A stretch of 63,291 nt of DNA from Bacteroidota bacterium (GCA_013298545.1 JAAFIA010000015.1:1-63291), one strand, 5' to 3'; shown: positions 15,101 to 25,065, counted from the first letter of the stretch. A program made the numbers and translations. Notes: a model not told the origin generated them from the letters alone.

Positions 15101-18100
15101 CGGTCGGTCTGATCGTTTGGTGAATAGTTTCCGGCAGGTGTTACTTCCATCGGAACTTCGTATTCATAATAGTTGTCGGTGTAATCAGAACCAATACGAA
15201 CGAAGTAGCGCAAATCGCCGTTGTTGAGAGGTTCGTTTGTTCCCGTTCCTGCTTCGGCATGTACAAACATGCGCATCTTTTTATACGAACGCACATCAAG
15301 TGTTCCTGTTGTTTTAAACGCTGCGCGCGAATCGCCATCTTCCAGTCCGCAGACGCGCATGGAAAGTGATTGTTCGTTTAAGCGAACGAGTGTTGCGCTT
15401 TGTACGTTTTGTTCGCGGTCGATTCCTGGAGGAAGAATGTAATTTACAGGAACACGGTTTCCGTTTTCCTCAACGTTGACTGCCGCAACAGTAAATGCTG
15501 TTCCGCTCTGATCGTTAGAAATATATTCGCCCGGATGCAAGAGCGAGTATTGATAACGGCGCCAATCGCTACGCACCAATTCCATACGCGCAAAACGACA
15601 AACAACAGGTTTATCCACATCGCGGAAATACATACGAATGAAACGGATGGAGTTGAAGTTTTCAATGTTTCCAACTTTCTGATCGTAGCTGCGCACAGGC
15701 ACACGGAACTGGTACCAAGTAACCGGACGCGAACGGCCATCTTTCGTCGTTACGTTTGTGGTGTAAACATCGGTGATGTAGTTGTTTCCGATGTTGTTTG
15801 GATTGATGTCTTGCGGCGTAACTTTAATTTTGTACAGGTAATAACTCTCGTTTTCGTTGAGTGTATTATCGCGGTTGATGTCTTCCTGATTGGGAAGTGT
15901 TGTAGATTGTGTTGGGTACGATTCGCTTTGTCCGTCGTCGTTTGGTTCTCCGGTTGCAGGAGAGTTTCCGTCGAGGCCATTAAACATTTTATAGCGCTCT
16001 AAAACGGGTTTGCTCACGGCATCGTAATCTGTTCCGCGGAAATAGTGGAAGTTGTCGCCAGCAGGGTCTTTGATGGCGTTTGCATACGCTTGCGATCCGG
16101 TTCCGTATGCGGCAGCAATATTGGTTAAGTATTGTGAGAAGAAATTTGTTTCGTCTTCATCGCCGAGACCATCTAAACCAACGTCTTGTTTTTTGCGCTT
16201 TTCAGGATCGTTGTCGAATGCGTTGACGATGGACTGAACCACAGGAACACGCCCCCATGGTGTCTCGTCAACAAGTGTTGGCGGATCTTCGGTTGGTAAT
16301 CCATTTTCAAAACTATTGCGCGAGTCTTTCAATACATCCTCCGAAATATTTCCGAGGTTGATGACGAGTTCGCCTGTTGTATTTGGCAATGCATTGTCTT
16401 CGTTGAATGGATCCATCATCCAGAATTGGATGTACTCGATGTTTGATGCTTCGAAATCGTTGGTCTGAATTTGACGCATGATACCGCCCCAACGCGAAGC
16501 TGGATCATTCAAAAATCCGTTGGCATCCAATCCGGCAGAAAATGCGGTTGGGTTGACATCAAAATTATACGGCCCGCGTTCGTTTGGATAGTAGGCCAAA
16601 TCGAGCATGGAGATGTTGAGCGGTTGGCCGTTTGGTGGCTGTTTGTTTGGAAATACTTCGGTCTCCAATACTTCGCGCACAAAGTGGTTGGATTGATCGG
16701 CGAGTGATAAATGGTCTGGACGAAGGTTGTTATCAGGACGCAAAAACAAAGGATCGATGACATACCAAGCGAGTTTCGCGCGGTTGAATCCAGAAGGCAA
16801 ACTGTCTTGTGCCGCTTCGGGGAAAAGCGCGTTTTGTCCTTGCGGAACAGAGGCCAGCGACCAACCTTGCGGTGAACGAATATCGATTGCCGATTGTGTG
16901 CCTTCGAAATCGTCGAGGTAGGAATTTCCGTTTTTACCAATGACTTTGTTGTGGCCGGGAACGAGGTAAGCAAATTCGCCTTGTGCCGTGATGGACGATG
17001 GTACTTTGGTTTCGATGAGTGGTAATTTATCGACCCAACGGGTGAGGAATGGTGCGTCGGTGCGGTAATTGACATCAAAGCCCCATATCGTATTGCTCAT
17101 TGGCTCGTCACCGATATTGATTTTTTGGGTGATCGGACGTTCGGTCAAATTCATCACAGTTGCGCCAATTCCGAAATCGCGGTTCACGCGGTAATCGAAA
17201 TGCGTTCCGAAAAGTGTCTTGGATTGAATGGCAAAAAGTGAATTACTCTCCAACGAAACTTTAATGGGCACACCCGAATTGAGAATGCTTTCGTTGATGA
17301 TTTTGACACGACCAAGTGTGTAGTCAACCGTATAATCTTGGTTCTCGGTAAGTGGTGCGCCGCCCGCAGTAACGCTTACAGAGCCTTGCGGAATATTGAC
17401 TGCGTTGAGCGAAATTTCTGAACTGGATGAGGACTTGTATTGTCCTTTGAGTTTGAATCGGTTTTTTCCGGCAAAGGTGGTTTGTGCAATGGTTTTGGTA
17501 GAGTCGTAAAGTTGCGGGTAGCAATACTTTGTAATCAAATCAGGATTACCATTGAATTGGCGTTCGAGAAAACTTCCGAATGGTTCGGCAACCGGAAAAA
17601 TAATTCTACCGTTGGCCGGATTGATGGTTACGCCATCGATGAAGTCGAACGTTCCGTCGGGTTGTGCTTGTTGCTGTTGGTTGAGTTTATCGAGGTTTAA
17701 AACTTGAACGAGTGGTTTGCCGTTGATTGGTCCTTCGGGAATAAATGGAATGTCTGTACCGGTTGAAATGTTGTTGTACCAAACATCGAGTTTAAAATCT
17801 TGTGGATTGACTTGATACGCGCCAATGGCGTAGATGTTTTTCATCATCAAGTCCCACAATTTGAATCGAGTGGTTCCGGTAATGCGCGGCACGTTGTTCG
17901 TACTCTTGAGCAATTTAACAATCAAGGCGTCTTGTCCATTGACACCATCGGTAGAAAATTCGCCAACTTGATACACTTGGTTGTTTAAAGTGTATTGATA
18001 CGCAACACCTAAAACTTCGTCGTAGTTGAGTGCTTGGTTGAGAGAAATGTACCCTAAGCGTGGATTGAACACATACTCGGTTGATTGGAGTTTGCGCGCA

Positions 18101-19428
18101 TTGGCAACGCGTTCGTAGTTGACGGCGGCACTGAAGTTAAAGTTTGTTTGAAGTGTTTGAAAGGTTGTTGAAAGCGGAACGTTGATGTCGCGCACTTGTG
18201 GGTACGAGGTTGTGAGTTGCTGGTACAAGTCGTTGCGATCATTATCGGGATAGTAGGGAGTATTGTTGTTCAGACTGATAAATCCAGTACCAACCAATTC
18301 GAGATCGGATTCACCAAGGTCGGTGAAGGCAACAATGTTTCGGGTATTGTCAACAGCGCCATTGCGGTTGGTTACCCAAACTTCGACGCGTGTTACGTTG
18401 ATACCGGAATTGATGACGGGGAAATTAGCGAGTGCGGTATCGTAGCGTTGCTGGTGATATTGGCCTAAGAAAAAGTGTTTGTTTGCTTCGTAGTTGTCGG
18501 CTTGCACTTCAAACTTGCTGAGTTGTGCGCCGCCTTGTACGTTGACTTCCGATTTTTTACCGCGTTGTTGCGAGATAACACTGGTCATGGTGAGGCGACC
18601 AAACTGCATCTGTGTCTTAATCCCGAAGAGTGTTTGCGATCCGGTGATGAGTGATGTGTTCAAGCCAAAGTTGACGTTACCGGCTTCAATTTTTTTGATG
18701 ATTTCGTCTTCAAATCCGGTGTATTCGAGTTTCATTTGATTCTCGAAATCGAACGTAGATTCGGTATTGTAGTTGGTGGTGAGTTTTAATTTTTCACCGA
18801 TTTTTCCGACAACGTTCAACTGAATTTTTTCGTCGAAGTCGAAGGTTGAAATGCGGCGTTGGCGTTCGGGGAGGGCAGGATTATCGGTGCGATTGATGTT
18901 GACACCAAAGATCAATTCGGCAGATCCTTGAGGACGAATATCGATTGTACCGCCACCAAAAATGCGGTCGAAACCTTCGCTGTTAATTTTGATGGGAGGA
19001 ATTAATCCTTTTCCACCGGCTTGGTTTTGACTTTCGGCATGAATGCGTTGTTTCCAATAATCGCGAACGGCTTTTTTGCGTTCGTACTCGACATATTCTT
19101 CAAAGGTTAAATAGCTCGGTGGGCGGTAGTCGAGGTTGCCCATTTTCTGTTCAACTTCGTAGGTATTGGAATCGGGGTTATAGGTAATGGTTGTTTTAAA
19201 ATTTGAGGGGTCGTTGAGTTTGAGCGGGCCGTTGTTGGAATAGTGCAACGGATCGAGTGCTGATTGATCTTGAAACTGGTAAGGAAGTTGTGTGGTATCG
19301 CCAGGCGTATCGAGTGCAGAAATGATGCGCGGGGCGGCCATGCGTGCGTTGCTGTCTTTGCTCACAATAGAAGCAAAGAGCGCAACGGAGGCGATTCCAA
19401 CAAGTGTATATTTTAATAGCGGTCTCAA
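12133..19428 (-). CDS. sprA: SprA, type IX secretion system outer-membrane translocon
   Basis: Giant outer-membrane protein of about 2431 residues, the normal size for SprA/Sov (about 2300-2500). It forms the very large beta-barrel channel of the T9SS and is also needed for gliding in Flavobacterium. A hydrophobic N-terminal segment (LLKYTLVGIASVALFAS) is followed by the SprA signature region (YLTFEEYVEYERKKAVRDYW; FGGGTIDIRPQGSAEL; TFDFENQMKLEYTG), then thousands of bases of barrel strands ending GISLQFTLAQ. No ATG fits: upstream in-frame ATGs lie inside ruvA, so I take the TTG at 19428 (LRPLLKYT), 25 bp after the ruvA stop. The start is uncertain. It is third gene of maeB-ruvA-sprA. T9SS cargo is present at 45271-46814. 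Confidence 0.95.
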   Translation of the reverse strand: MRPLLKYTLVGIASVALFASIVSKDSNARMAAPRIISALDTPGDTTQLPYQFQDQSALDPLHYSNNGPLKLNDPSNFKTTITYNPDSNTYEVEQKMGNLDYRPPSYLTFEEYVEYERKKAVRDYWKQRIHAESQNQAGGKGLIPPIKINSEGFDRIFGGGTIDIRPQGSAELIFGVNINRTDNPALPERQRRISTFDFDEKIQLNVVGKIGEKLKLTTNYNTESTFDFENQMKLEYTGFEDEIIKKIEAGNVNFGLNTSLITGSQTLFGIKTQMQFGRLTMTSVISQQRGKKSEVNVQGGAQLSKFEVQADNYEANKHFFLGQYHQQRYDTALANFPVINSGINVTRVEVWVTNRNGAVDNTRNIVAFTDLGESDLELVGTGFISLNNNTPYYPDNDRNDLYQQLTTSYPQVRDINVPLSTTFQTLQTNFNFSAAVNYERVANARKLQSTEYVFNPRLGYISLNQALNYDEVLGVAYQYTLNNQVYQVGEFSTDGVNGQDALIVKLLKSTNNVPRITGTTRFKLWDLMMKNIYAIGAYQVNPQDFKLDVWYNNISTGTDIPFIPEGPINGKPLVQVLNLDKLNQQQQAQPDGTFDFIDGVTINPANGRIIFPVAEPFGSFLERQFNGNPDLITKYCYPQLYDSTKTIAQTTFAGKNRFKLKGQYKSSSSSEISLNAVNIPQGSVSVTAGGAPLTENQDYTVDYTLGRVKIINESILNSGVPIKVSLESNSLFAIQSKTLFGTHFDYRVNRDFGIGATVMNLTERPITQKINIGDEPMSNTIWGFDVNYRTDAPFLTRWVDKLPLIETKVPSSITAQGEFAYLVPGHNKVIGKNGNSYLDDFEGTQSAIDIRSPQGWSLASVPQGQNALFPEAAQDSLPSGFNRAKLAWYVIDPLFLRPDNNLRPDHLSLADQSNHFVREVLETEVFPNKQPPNGQPLNISMLDLAYYPNERGPYNFDVNPTAFSAGLDANGFLNDPASRWGGIMRQIQTNDFEASNIEYIQFWMMDPFNEDNALPNTTGELVINLGNISEDVLKDSRNSFENGLPTEDPPTLVDETPWGRVPVVQSIVNAFDNDPEKRKKQDVGLDGLGDEDETNFFSQYLTNIAAAYGTGSQAYANAIKDPAGDNFHYFRGTDYDAVSKPVLERYKMFNGLDGNSPATGEPNDDGQSESYPTQSTTLPNQEDINRDNTLNENESYYLYKIKVTPQDINPNNIGNNYITDVYTTNVTTKDGRSRPVTWYQFRVPVRSYDQKVGNIENFNSIRFIRMYFRDVDKPVVCRFARMELVRSDWRRYQYSLLHPGEYISNDQSGTAFTVAAVNVEENGNRVPVNYILPPGIDREQNVQSATLVRLNEQSLSMRVCGLEDGDSRAAFKTTGTLDVRSYKKMRMFVHAEAGTGTNEPLNNGDLRYFVRIGSDYTDNYYEYEVPMEVTPAGNYSPNDQTDREKVWPVGNNLELSFELLQRIKQQRNIAQAQGNIALTQEFTVEDPDHPGRFVTVKGNPNLSSIRVIMLGVRNPKRTSATPNDDGATKCTEVWFNELRLTDFDEEGGWAATARVSAKLADFGVVNVSGNMATPGFGSIEKKVSERLRETQMNYDVSAQLEMGKFFSEKTGIRLPLFWGFGETFITPQFNPLDPDILLRPVLSDENLSQEVRDSIRGSTVDYTRRKSFNMTNVHKERAKGKKKQYFWDIENFSASYAFTEVYKHNVNTEFNVIRNYRGGLAYTYSSQLKPIKPFEKAKWAKSKWMTLVRDINFMPAPNMFGMTTDLNRSYSEVKGRNITGFSDIIVPTNYNKNFVWMRNYDLRWDLTKNLKLEFNADNESRILEPEGRIDTKLERDSIWENVRAFGTNMNYHHQTSLNYNIPINKIPVFDWVTASVRYNTGFNWQRAPLSADTVGNTIGNSAQWQYTGQLNMTTLYNKVPYFKKVNQKRPGGDTKGRVGNTQTRPSAEQPKTKEDSAKAKKDDTFVIGEYLARLVMSVRTISVNYSDNSTMALPGYARNTRILGFDNQFEGPGFGYLFGKQTGFGPDRTEFPIYASQQNWLVQTQSLFTPFTRGNAKNMTVRATLEPFPDLRIELNANRTYSLNKSEFFRWNDALQQYVIESPTETGAFSMTIITWSTAFKRDTKDHFSEVFQQFLNNRAILSNKLGVDNPNSAGQGVDGFFDGYSKTSQEVLIPAFLAAYQGKRAESASTNLFPAIPLPNWSIKYDGLTKYNKMKKHFKTFSLNHAYRSTYALGGFNTNLNFTDIDGDGFSDNIRNTVGDFESKYLINTVTISEQFSPLIGIDMTWQNSLMTRIEYKRDRMLSLSLANTQMTEVSGRELTIGLGYRVPGLEAKFLKKIMRGKAPKSDLNLRADFSYRSNQTVIRKSVEEINVLTAGQNIFSIKTSADYRLNDRLNVRFFCDRVQTAPLISSSFKTANTNAGISLQFTLAQ

Positions 19429-19453
19429 CGTAATTATTGCTTTGGGGTGATGA

Positions 19454-20041
19454 TCAGAGATTCTTGAGTGCGAGTTTAATGAGGTGTTCGACAGAAACCA
19501 CATTGCCTTCTGTTTTGAGGGCTTTGTCAACTGCTTTTTCGGCGGCTTGGCGGGCAAAGCCAAGCATAACGAGTGCGGTTAACGCTTCTTCGTGCATTTT
19601 ATTGTTTGCGGCAAAAACAGTTGCTGGCATTTCGCCAAAATCTTTGCCCAATTTGCCTTTGAGGTCAACGATGATGCGTTGTGCCGATTTTTCGCCAATG
19701 CCTTTCACGCCTTTGAGTACAGCCACATTTCCGGTTTGTATTGCACCCCGAATTTCGGTTGGATTCATTGACGAGAGAATCATGCGGGCCGTGCTTGGTC
19801 CAACACCTGAAACAGAAATCAATTGACGAAATAAATCGCGTTCTTCTTCGTCGGCAAAGCCAAACAAGACGTGTGCGTCTTCGCGGATAGAAAGGTGAGC
19901 GAGTAAGCGGCAACGTTCTTGATCGCCGATTTTAGAATAGGTATGCAACGAAATATTGAGCAGGTAGCCCACCCCACCACAGTCAATGACTGCGTAGGTT
20001 GGTGTTTTCTCTGTCAGTTTTCCGTCGATGTGGTTAATCAT
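19454..20041 (-). CDS. ruvA: Holliday junction branch-migration protein RuvA
   Basis: DNA-binding subunit of the RuvAB branch-migration motor, 195 residues, full length. The N-terminal OB domain starts MINHIDGKLTEKTPTYAVIDCGGVGY, two helix-hairpin-helix elements follow (LISVSGVGPSTARMIL; LKGVKGIGEKSAQRIIVDLKGKL), and domain III ends the protein (EEALTALVMLGF). It starts 8 bp after the maeB stop and is followed by sprA after 25 bp, so the three are probably co-transcribed. Its partner ruvB lies separately at 23849-24889. Confidence 0.98.
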   Translation of the reverse strand: MINHIDGKLTEKTPTYAVIDCGGVGYLLNISLHTYSKIGDQERCRLLAHLSIREDAHVLFGFADEEERDLFRQLISVSGVGPSTARMILSSMNPTEIRGAIQTGNVAVLKGVKGIGEKSAQRIIVDLKGKLGKDFGEMPATVFAANNKMHEEALTALVMLGFARQAAEKAVDKALKTEGNVVSVEHLIKLALKNL

Positions 20042-20049
20042 AATTTCAC

Positions 20050-22320
20050 TTAGCGTTTGTTCTGCGCGTCAACGACAGAAATGGTTACCATATTGACAAT
20101 TTCGCGAACGGAACTGCCGAGTTGAAGCACGTGAACTGGTTTTTTCAGACCAATCAAAACAGGGCCAATGGCTTCTGCGCCACCCATTTCTTGCATGAGT
20201 TTGTAGGCAATATTGCCCGATGCAAGGTTGGGGAAAATGAGTGTATTGACTTTTTTATCGACGAGTTCGCTAAAGGGGAATTGTTCTTTGAGCAATTCGT
20301 TATTGAGTGCAAAATTGGCTTGCATTTCACCATCGACAATTAAGCCGGGATAGTTCTCGTGCAAAATGCGTGTGGCTTCGCGCACTTTTTCAGGGAGCGT
20401 TCCATCTTCTGAGCCGAAATTGGTGTATGAAAGCAAAGCGATACGTGGTACAATGTTGAACTGACGAACGGCCTGTGCAGTAAGAACGGTTATATCGACC
20501 AGTTCTTGAGCAGTAGGATCTACATTCATAGTCGTATCGGCGAAGAAAAAGTTGCCTTGCTTGGTCGAAAGAATATACATTCCGGCTACGCGTTTGGCTC
20601 CATCTTGCACGCCAATGCAATGCAAGGCGGGTTTAATCGGAACGCCGTATTTGCGTGTGAGGCCCGAAATCATGGCATCGGCCATGCCCGTTTCAACCAT
20701 CATAACGCCAAAATAATTGCGGTCTTGCATGACTTTACGGGCTTCGTAAAGAGTATGTCCGCGGCGTTTGCGTTTCTGGAAAAGCATATCGCCGAAGCGT
20801 TGACGCAATTCTTCTTGGCCCGATTCGCGTGGGTCGATGATAGGCGTATCGCCCAAGTCGATGTGGTATTCTTCCATCAAGCGCATGATACGTTCGCGGT
20901 CGCCGAGGAGAATGGGTTTGGCAATGCCTTCGTCGCGTACGAGTTGCGCGGCTTTGAGCATTTTGTGGTGATCGGCTTCGGCAAAAACCACGCGTTTTGG
21001 GTTTTGTTTGGCTTTGTTGGCAAGGCCACGCATGAGTTTATTGTCAAGCCCGAGGCGATTGCTGAGGTTTGTTTTGTACGCTTCCCAATCGGTAATGGCC
21101 ATGCGGGCAACACCAGATTCCATTGCGGCTTTGGCAACGGCTGGCGGAACGGTGGCAATCAGGCGTGGATCAATTGGTTTGGGAATGATGTACGTTGGAC
21201 CAAAGCTTAAATTCTTGGTATCGTAAGCGAGGTTTACGGCTTCTGGAACAGGTTCTTTGGCAAGTTGCGCAATAGCCTGAACAGCGGCCAGCTTCATGGC
21301 TTCGTTGATTTGACTAGCACGCACATCGAGTGCTCCGCGGAAAATAAATGGAAATCCTAAAACGTTGTTGACTTGGTTGGGATGATCGCTGCGTCCGGTG
21401 GCCATGATGATGTCGGGACGGGCGGCCATGGCTTCATCGTACGAAATTTCAGGATCGGGATTGGCGAGTGCAAAAACGATTGGACGTTCGCCGAGCGAGC
21501 GAATCATATCTTGACTCACGACATTGCCTTTGGAGAGTCCAACAAATACATCGGCACCCACCATAGCTTCTTCGAGTGTGCTGATGCCATTGGGTTTGCG
21601 GGCAAACATTTTTTTCTGCTCGTCGAGTCCTTCGCGGTCTGTGGTAATCAATCCTTTGCTGTCAAGCATGAAAATATTTTCGAGGCTTGCACCAACGGCA
21701 ACATATAATTTTGCGCAGGAGATGGCAGACGCGCCAGCACCATTGACCACAATTTTTACTTTGGCTAAATCTTTTCCGGCCACTTCGCAAGCGTTGAGCA
21801 GGGCTGCTGCCGAAATGATGGCGGTTCCATGCTGGTCGTCGTGCATGACAGGAATATCAAGCTCTTCTTTGAGGCGGCGTTCGATTTCAAAGCATTCGGG
21901 GGCTTTGATGTCTTCGAGGTTGATACCGCCAAAGGTTGGAGCAATGGCTTTCACCGTGCTTACAAAATGGTCGATGTCTGTTGCATCAACTTCAATATCG
22001 AACACATCAATATCGGCGTAGATTTTGAAGAGCATGCCTTTGCCTTCCATCACGGGTTTGGAGGCGAGTGCGCCAATGTTGCCGAGGCCAAGTACAGCGG
22101 TACCGTTAGTGATAACAGCAACTAGATTTCCTTTTGCGGTATAGCGGTAGGCGTCTTCTGGATTTTTTTCAATTTCCAGACAAGGTTCGGCAACGCCTGG
22201 AGAATAAGCGAGCGTGAGGTCGCGTTGCGAACTGTAGGGCTTTGTAGGGATTACTTCAATTTTACCGGGTCTGCCTTGTGCGTGATAATCGAGGGCATCC
22301 TGTTTACGAAATTTTGCCAT
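20050..22320 (-). CDS. maeB: NADP-dependent malic enzyme with phosphotransacetylase-like domain
   Basis: Cytoplasmic enzyme of 756 residues that oxidatively decarboxylates malate to pyruvate. The N-terminal half (about 1-430) is malic enzyme: [13 protein letters not shown], the [17 protein letters not shown] motif, [12 protein letters not shown] and the nucleotide fold [15 protein letters not shown]. The C-terminal half (about 430-756) resembles phosphate acetyltransferase ([41 protein letters not shown] in the first domain). In known MaeB proteins this second domain is regulatory and inactive as a transferase. The length matches the family. It is the first gene of the maeB-ruvA-sprA run; a weak -7-like TATCTTCG lies at 22358-22365. 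Confidence 0.97.
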   Translation of the reverse strand: MAKFRKQDALDYHAQGRPGKIEVIPTKPYSSQRDLTLAYSPGVAEPCLEIEKNPEDAYRYTAKGNLVAVITNGTAVLGLGNIGALASKPVMEGKGMLFKIYADIDVFDIEVDATDIDHFVSTVKAIAPTFGGINLEDIKAPECFEIERRLKEELDIPVMHDDQHGTAIISAAALLNACEVAGKDLAKVKIVVNGAGASAISCAKLYVAVGASLENIFMLDSKGLITTDREGLDEQKKMFARKPNGISTLEEAMVGADVFVGLSKGNVVSQDMIRSLGERPIVFALANPDPEISYDEAMAARPDIIMATGRSDHPNQVNNVLGFPFIFRGALDVRASQINEAMKLAAVQAIAQLAKEPVPEAVNLAYDTKNLSFGPTYIIPKPIDPRLIATVPPAVAKAAMESGVARMAITDWEAYKTNLSNRLGLDNKLMRGLANKAKQNPKRVVFAEADHHKMLKAAQLVRDEGIAKPILLGDRERIMRLMEEYHIDLGDTPIIDPRESGQEELRQRFGDMLFQKRKRRGHTLYEARKVMQDRNYFGVMMVETGMADAMISGLTRKYGVPIKPALHCIGVQDGAKRVAGMYILSTKQGNFFFADTTMNVDPTAQELVDITVLTAQAVRQFNIVPRIALLSYTNFGSEDGTLPEKVREATRILHENYPGLIVDGEMQANFALNNELLKEQFPFSELVDKKVNTLIFPNLASGNIAYKLMQEMGGAEAIGPVLIGLKKPVHVLQLGSSVREIVNMVTISVVDAQNKR

Positions 22321-22535
22321 AATGAATCTGTGGCTGTTTTTAAAAAACAGCGAACGACGAAGATACTAATTTTTGGTGGGTGGGCGGCTTGCTTTGCGGG
22401 GATTTTTTGGGGTGGTTATTGGGGTACTTTTTCAATGTTAGGGCGGGTTTTGCGGTAGTTTTTGGGCATTGGGTTAACAACGCACTGATCTAAATCATTT
22501 TTCGCCCCAAAAACTGGACTTAAATTGTCTTTCTT

Positions 22536-22880
22536 ATGGAACAGCACAACCAAGCGCTACACGATCAGTTATGCGCCAAAGTCATGAAACTTTTGGATGA
22601 TGGTTGTTCGACAACAGCCATCGAAGCGCAACTTCAAGCAGAAACGAATGACGCTGATTTGATTGCGTCTGTAATTAAAAAAGCGAAGAAAGATTTCTTT
22701 CGCATGCGCAGGCATGAAGGTCTTGTGCGTATTGCCATTGGTGCATTTATTATTGTGGCGGGTTTTGTCATCACGTGTTTTAATTTTCACACCAATCGGT
22801 CGGTGGATTTTGCGATGTATGGTTTAACGAGTGTTGGACTGATCATTATTTTTTGGGGTTTGTATAAAATTATTGGGTAA
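22536..22880 (+). CDS. Hypothetical two-helix membrane protein
   Basis: I do not recognise this 114-residue protein. Residues 1-55 are a charged, probably helical cytoplasmic domain (QLCAKVMKLLDDGCSTTAIEAQL, with Cys13 and Cys24). Two hydrophobic segments follow (about 63-83 and 93-112) separated by a short polar loop, ending YKIIG. The start ATG is preceded by a TGTCTTTC near-match to a -7 box. It is followed after 74 bp by the YceI-like gene on the same strand. The steady codon pattern and plausible membrane topology support a real gene. Confidence 0.65.
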   Translation: MEQHNQALHDQLCAKVMKLLDDGCSTTAIEAQLQAETNDADLIASVIKKAKKDFFRMRRHEGLVRIAIGAFIIVAGFVITCFNFHTNRSVDFAMYGLTSVGLIIIFWGLYKIIG

Positions 22881-22954
22881 ATCTTGCTGTGTCATTTTCT
22901 GTTTTGGGGAAAGCGGTTTCCGCGGTTCGTGTTGAATTATTGTATCTTTCGCAG

Positions 22955-23605
22955 ATGAAAACTGGTATTCGTTTATTGGCTGTTTTAGCCGTTTTTTGCC
23001 TCGTCTTGTTAGCATTTGGCCCGAGTCGTTTTGCTCCTGTTTTTAAAAAATCAGTGGTGCGTATTGATTCAATTGCGATTGATCAATTTGCTTCAACATT
23101 GTCTTGCGATCGTCATAAAGTTTCGAAGAATTTCAACCGCAACACGAACGATGGACAGGTAAAAATTTCCATAAGCGCGAGTGATATTGACATGACCTTT
23201 ACCAAGTCAGGAAAAGTGTTGGGTGGTGCTTGGTTGCTGCGCGATGGAAAATTTGCGGGTGGTGTTTTTGATTTGAATCTGACCGATATTTTAGAGCCTT
23301 CGATGTGGTCAAGCCGCACGGGCGCGAAGTTGCAGCGTGGGAAATTGCGCATTTTATCGTTCGATAATAAAGATGTTGCGGAAGGTTTTACGCGTGTGTA
23401 TGCCGAAATTCAATTTCCAGACACAACAGGAAAAATTTCTTTTCCGGTGGAAATGATTTATCAGGACAACAATTTTTATCCCACTGAATTGAAGGGCAAT
23501 TTTCCGATTGATGCAAAAGCGTGGCATTTATATCCGCGCGATACAACGCAAGAAATCAGCAAAGATGATTTGCTGTTTAAGCTCAAATTGGTTACGAAAA
23601 AATAG
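22955..23605 (+). CDS. YceI-like domain protein
   Basis: Protein of 216 residues with an N-terminal hydrophobic signal/anchor (about 5-24, LLAVLAVFCLVLLAFG). The body has the YceI pattern: GGAWLLRDGKFAGGVFDLNL, a central TRVYAEIQFPDTTGKISFPVEM strand pair, then NFPIDAKAWHLYPRD, and a closing SKDDLLFKLKL. YceI proteins are periplasmic lipocalin-like barrels that bind isoprenoid-type lipids; whether this one does is unknown. I prefer the ATG at 22955 (MKTGIR), because it starts the signal and follows a TATCTTTC box by 4 bp; the frame opens upstream at 22889. Confidence 0.6.
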   Translation: MKTGIRLLAVLAVFCLVLLAFGPSRFAPVFKKSVVRIDSIAIDQFASTLSCDRHKVSKNFNRNTNDGQVKISISASDIDMTFTKSGKVLGGAWLLRDGKFAGGVFDLNLTDILEPSMWSSRTGAKLQRGKLRILSFDNKDVAEGFTRVYAEIQFPDTTGKISFPVEMIYQDNNFYPTELKGNFPIDAKAWHLYPRDTTQEISKDDLLFKLKLVTKK

Positions 23606-23648
23606 GGGTTTTAAAATTTCATTTCCCATCGCACAGACGGCCTACGCA

Positions 23649-23804
23649 GACATGAGATTAGAGACGAGAGACATGAGACTTGGCGATTTACTGAATTCGT
23701 GAATTAGCGATTTGCTAATTTGCATGTTGCATGTGTGATGGAAAAATTCGCCAATTGCGCGCTAGGCTGTGCGATCTCATGTTTCTCGTCTCTAATCTCA
23801 TGTC
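23649..23804. repeat. Inverted and dispersed repeats downstream of ruvB
   Basis: Arms 23649-23679 and 23774-23804 are about 31 bp, imperfectly inverted (both contain AGACGAGA / TCTCGTCT and CATGAGAT / ATCTCATG). They flank about 95 bp of AATT-rich sequence. TGTGCGATCTCATGTTTC at 23768-23785 recurs exactly at 25048-25065 on the other side of ruvB. The stretch 23606-23848 contains no gene. Confidence 0.7.
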
Positions 23805-23848
23805 TAAAAAACGAGCGAAGCGAGTTGGGGAAATTAATTTCAATGGTA

Positions 23849-24889
23849 TTATTCGCCTTCGCCAAACAAAGTGCCGCGATTCATGGCGGGCATTCTGTTG
23901 AGGTGCTTGTAGGCCTGCTCAGTAGCTTGTCTTCCGCGTGGAGTGCGGATGAGATAACCTTCTTGAATCAAAAACGGTTCGTAAACTTCTTCGATTGTTC
24001 CGGCTTCTTCGCCCACGGCTGTTGAAATGGTGGTGATGCCAACAGGCCCGCCTTTAAATTTATCGATGAGGGCAGAAAGGATGCGAATATCCATTTCGTC
24101 CAATCCGTTTTTATCTACGTTTAATGCTTGCAATCCGTATTGTGCGATGGCGAGGTCGATGGTTCCATCGCCTTTGATTTGCGCGAAGTCTCTAACGCGG
24201 CGGAGGAGTGCGTTGGCGATGCGCGGCGTGCCGCGCGAGCGACGTGCAATTTCGTAAGCCGCTTCTTCAGCAATAGGGACATTGATAATTCCCGCAGCAC
24301 GTTCAATGATTTTCTTCAACAACATGGCATCGTAATAACCAAGTCGCGACGTAATCCCGAACCGAGCACGCAATGGAGCAGTGAGCAATCCCGAACGTGT
24401 GGTTGCACCAACCAAGGTAAATGGGTTGAGTTTAATCTGCACACTTCGCGCATTCGGGCCACTATCAAGCATAATGTCGATGCGGTAATCTTCCATCGCA
24501 GAATACAAATACTCTTCCACTACTGGACTCAATCGGTGAATCTCATCAATAAATAAAACGTCGTATTCGCCCAGATTGGTAAGCAATCCCGCAAGATCGC
24601 CCGGCTTATCCAAAACAGGCCCAGAAGTAATGCGGATGCTCACACCCAATTCTTGTGCAACAATGTTGGCAAGTGTTGTTTTTCCCAATCCTGGCGGGCC
24701 ATGTAGCAAGACATGATCCAATGCTTCGCCACGTTGTTTTGCAGCGGCAACAAAAATTTTCAGATTCTCAACAACAGCATCTTGACCCGAAAAATCGGAG
24801 AATTCTTGTGGACGCAACAGTTTTTCGTACTCTTTATCAGAGGCACTTAAATTCTCGCTATCGGGATCGATGTTTGGATTGAGAGACAT
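23849..24889 (-). CDS. ruvB: Holliday junction branch-migration ATPase RuvB
   Basis: AAA+ motor subunit of RuvAB, 346 residues. It shows Walker [13 protein letters not shown], Walker [10 protein letters not shown], sensor/arginine-finger region [18 protein letters not shown], and a C-terminal winged helix with [27 protein letters not shown]. The opening [12 protein letters not shown] is conventional. I use the ATG at 24889 (MSLNPN) because a TATCTTTG box ends 6 bp upstream of it; the frame continues to an ATG at 24922, which would lie upstream of that box. It stands alone between two repeat-rich spacers and is not linked to ruvA. Confidence 0.97.
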   Translation of the reverse strand: MSLNPNIDPDSENLSASDKEYEKLLRPQEFSDFSGQDAVVENLKIFVAAAKQRGEALDHVLLHGPPGLGKTTLANIVAQELGVSIRITSGPVLDKPGDLAGLLTNLGEYDVLFIDEIHRLSPVVEEYLYSAMEDYRIDIMLDSGPNARSVQIKLNPFTLVGATTRSGLLTAPLRARFGITSRLGYYDAMLLKKIIERAAGIINVPIAEEAAYEIARRSRGTPRIANALLRRVRDFAQIKGDGTIDLAIAQYGLQALNVDKNGLDEMDIRILSALIDKFKGGPVGITTISTAVGEEAGTIEEVYEPFLIQEGYLIRTPRGRQATEQAYKHLNRMPAMNRGTLFGEGE

Positions 24890-24895
24890 GTTGGA

Positions 24896-24903
24896 CAAAG
24901 ATA
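24896..24903 (-). promoter_or_regulatory. -7 box of ruvB
   Basis: TATCTTTG on the minus strand, 6 bp upstream of the ruvB ATG at 24889. It supports that start and predicts a leaderless or nearly leaderless mRNA. No clear -33 element was found. Confidence 0.5.
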
Positions 24904-24934
24904 CATGTTTTCCTACGCGCATTGCCCACGCATG

Positions 24935-25065
24935 TGAGTTGGTGGGTTGGTGAGTTGGTGGATTTTCCTACACACCTGCTTACGCTAATTGGTGAATTTC
25001 TAATTCAGTAATTCACCAATTTACACGTTTGTCAATTTGCGTAGGTTTGTGCGATCTCATGTTTC
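24935..25065. repeat. Repeat-rich spacer upstream of ruvB
   Basis: Contains a GTTGGTG-type microsatellite (24935-24962), a perfect 11-bp inverted repeat ATTGGTGAATT (24988-24998 and 25010-25020), and the 18-bp dispersed repeat (25048-25065) shared with 23768-23785. Confidence 0.65.

Noticed and set aside
14545-16002. Plus-strand frames of 192 and 200 codons opposite sprA
   Set aside because: Antisense shadows of the SprA barrel with no recognisable domain.
20506-21210. Plus-strand frame of 234 codons opposite maeB
   Set aside because: Antisense to a confidently identified full-length malic enzyme; Phe/His/Asn-rich composition without motifs.
22456-22515. 10-bp inverted repeat AGTTTTTGGG / CCCAAAAACT in the maeB upstream spacer
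   Set aside because: The loop is about 40 nt and there is no T-tract; no convincing terminator, operator or RNA.
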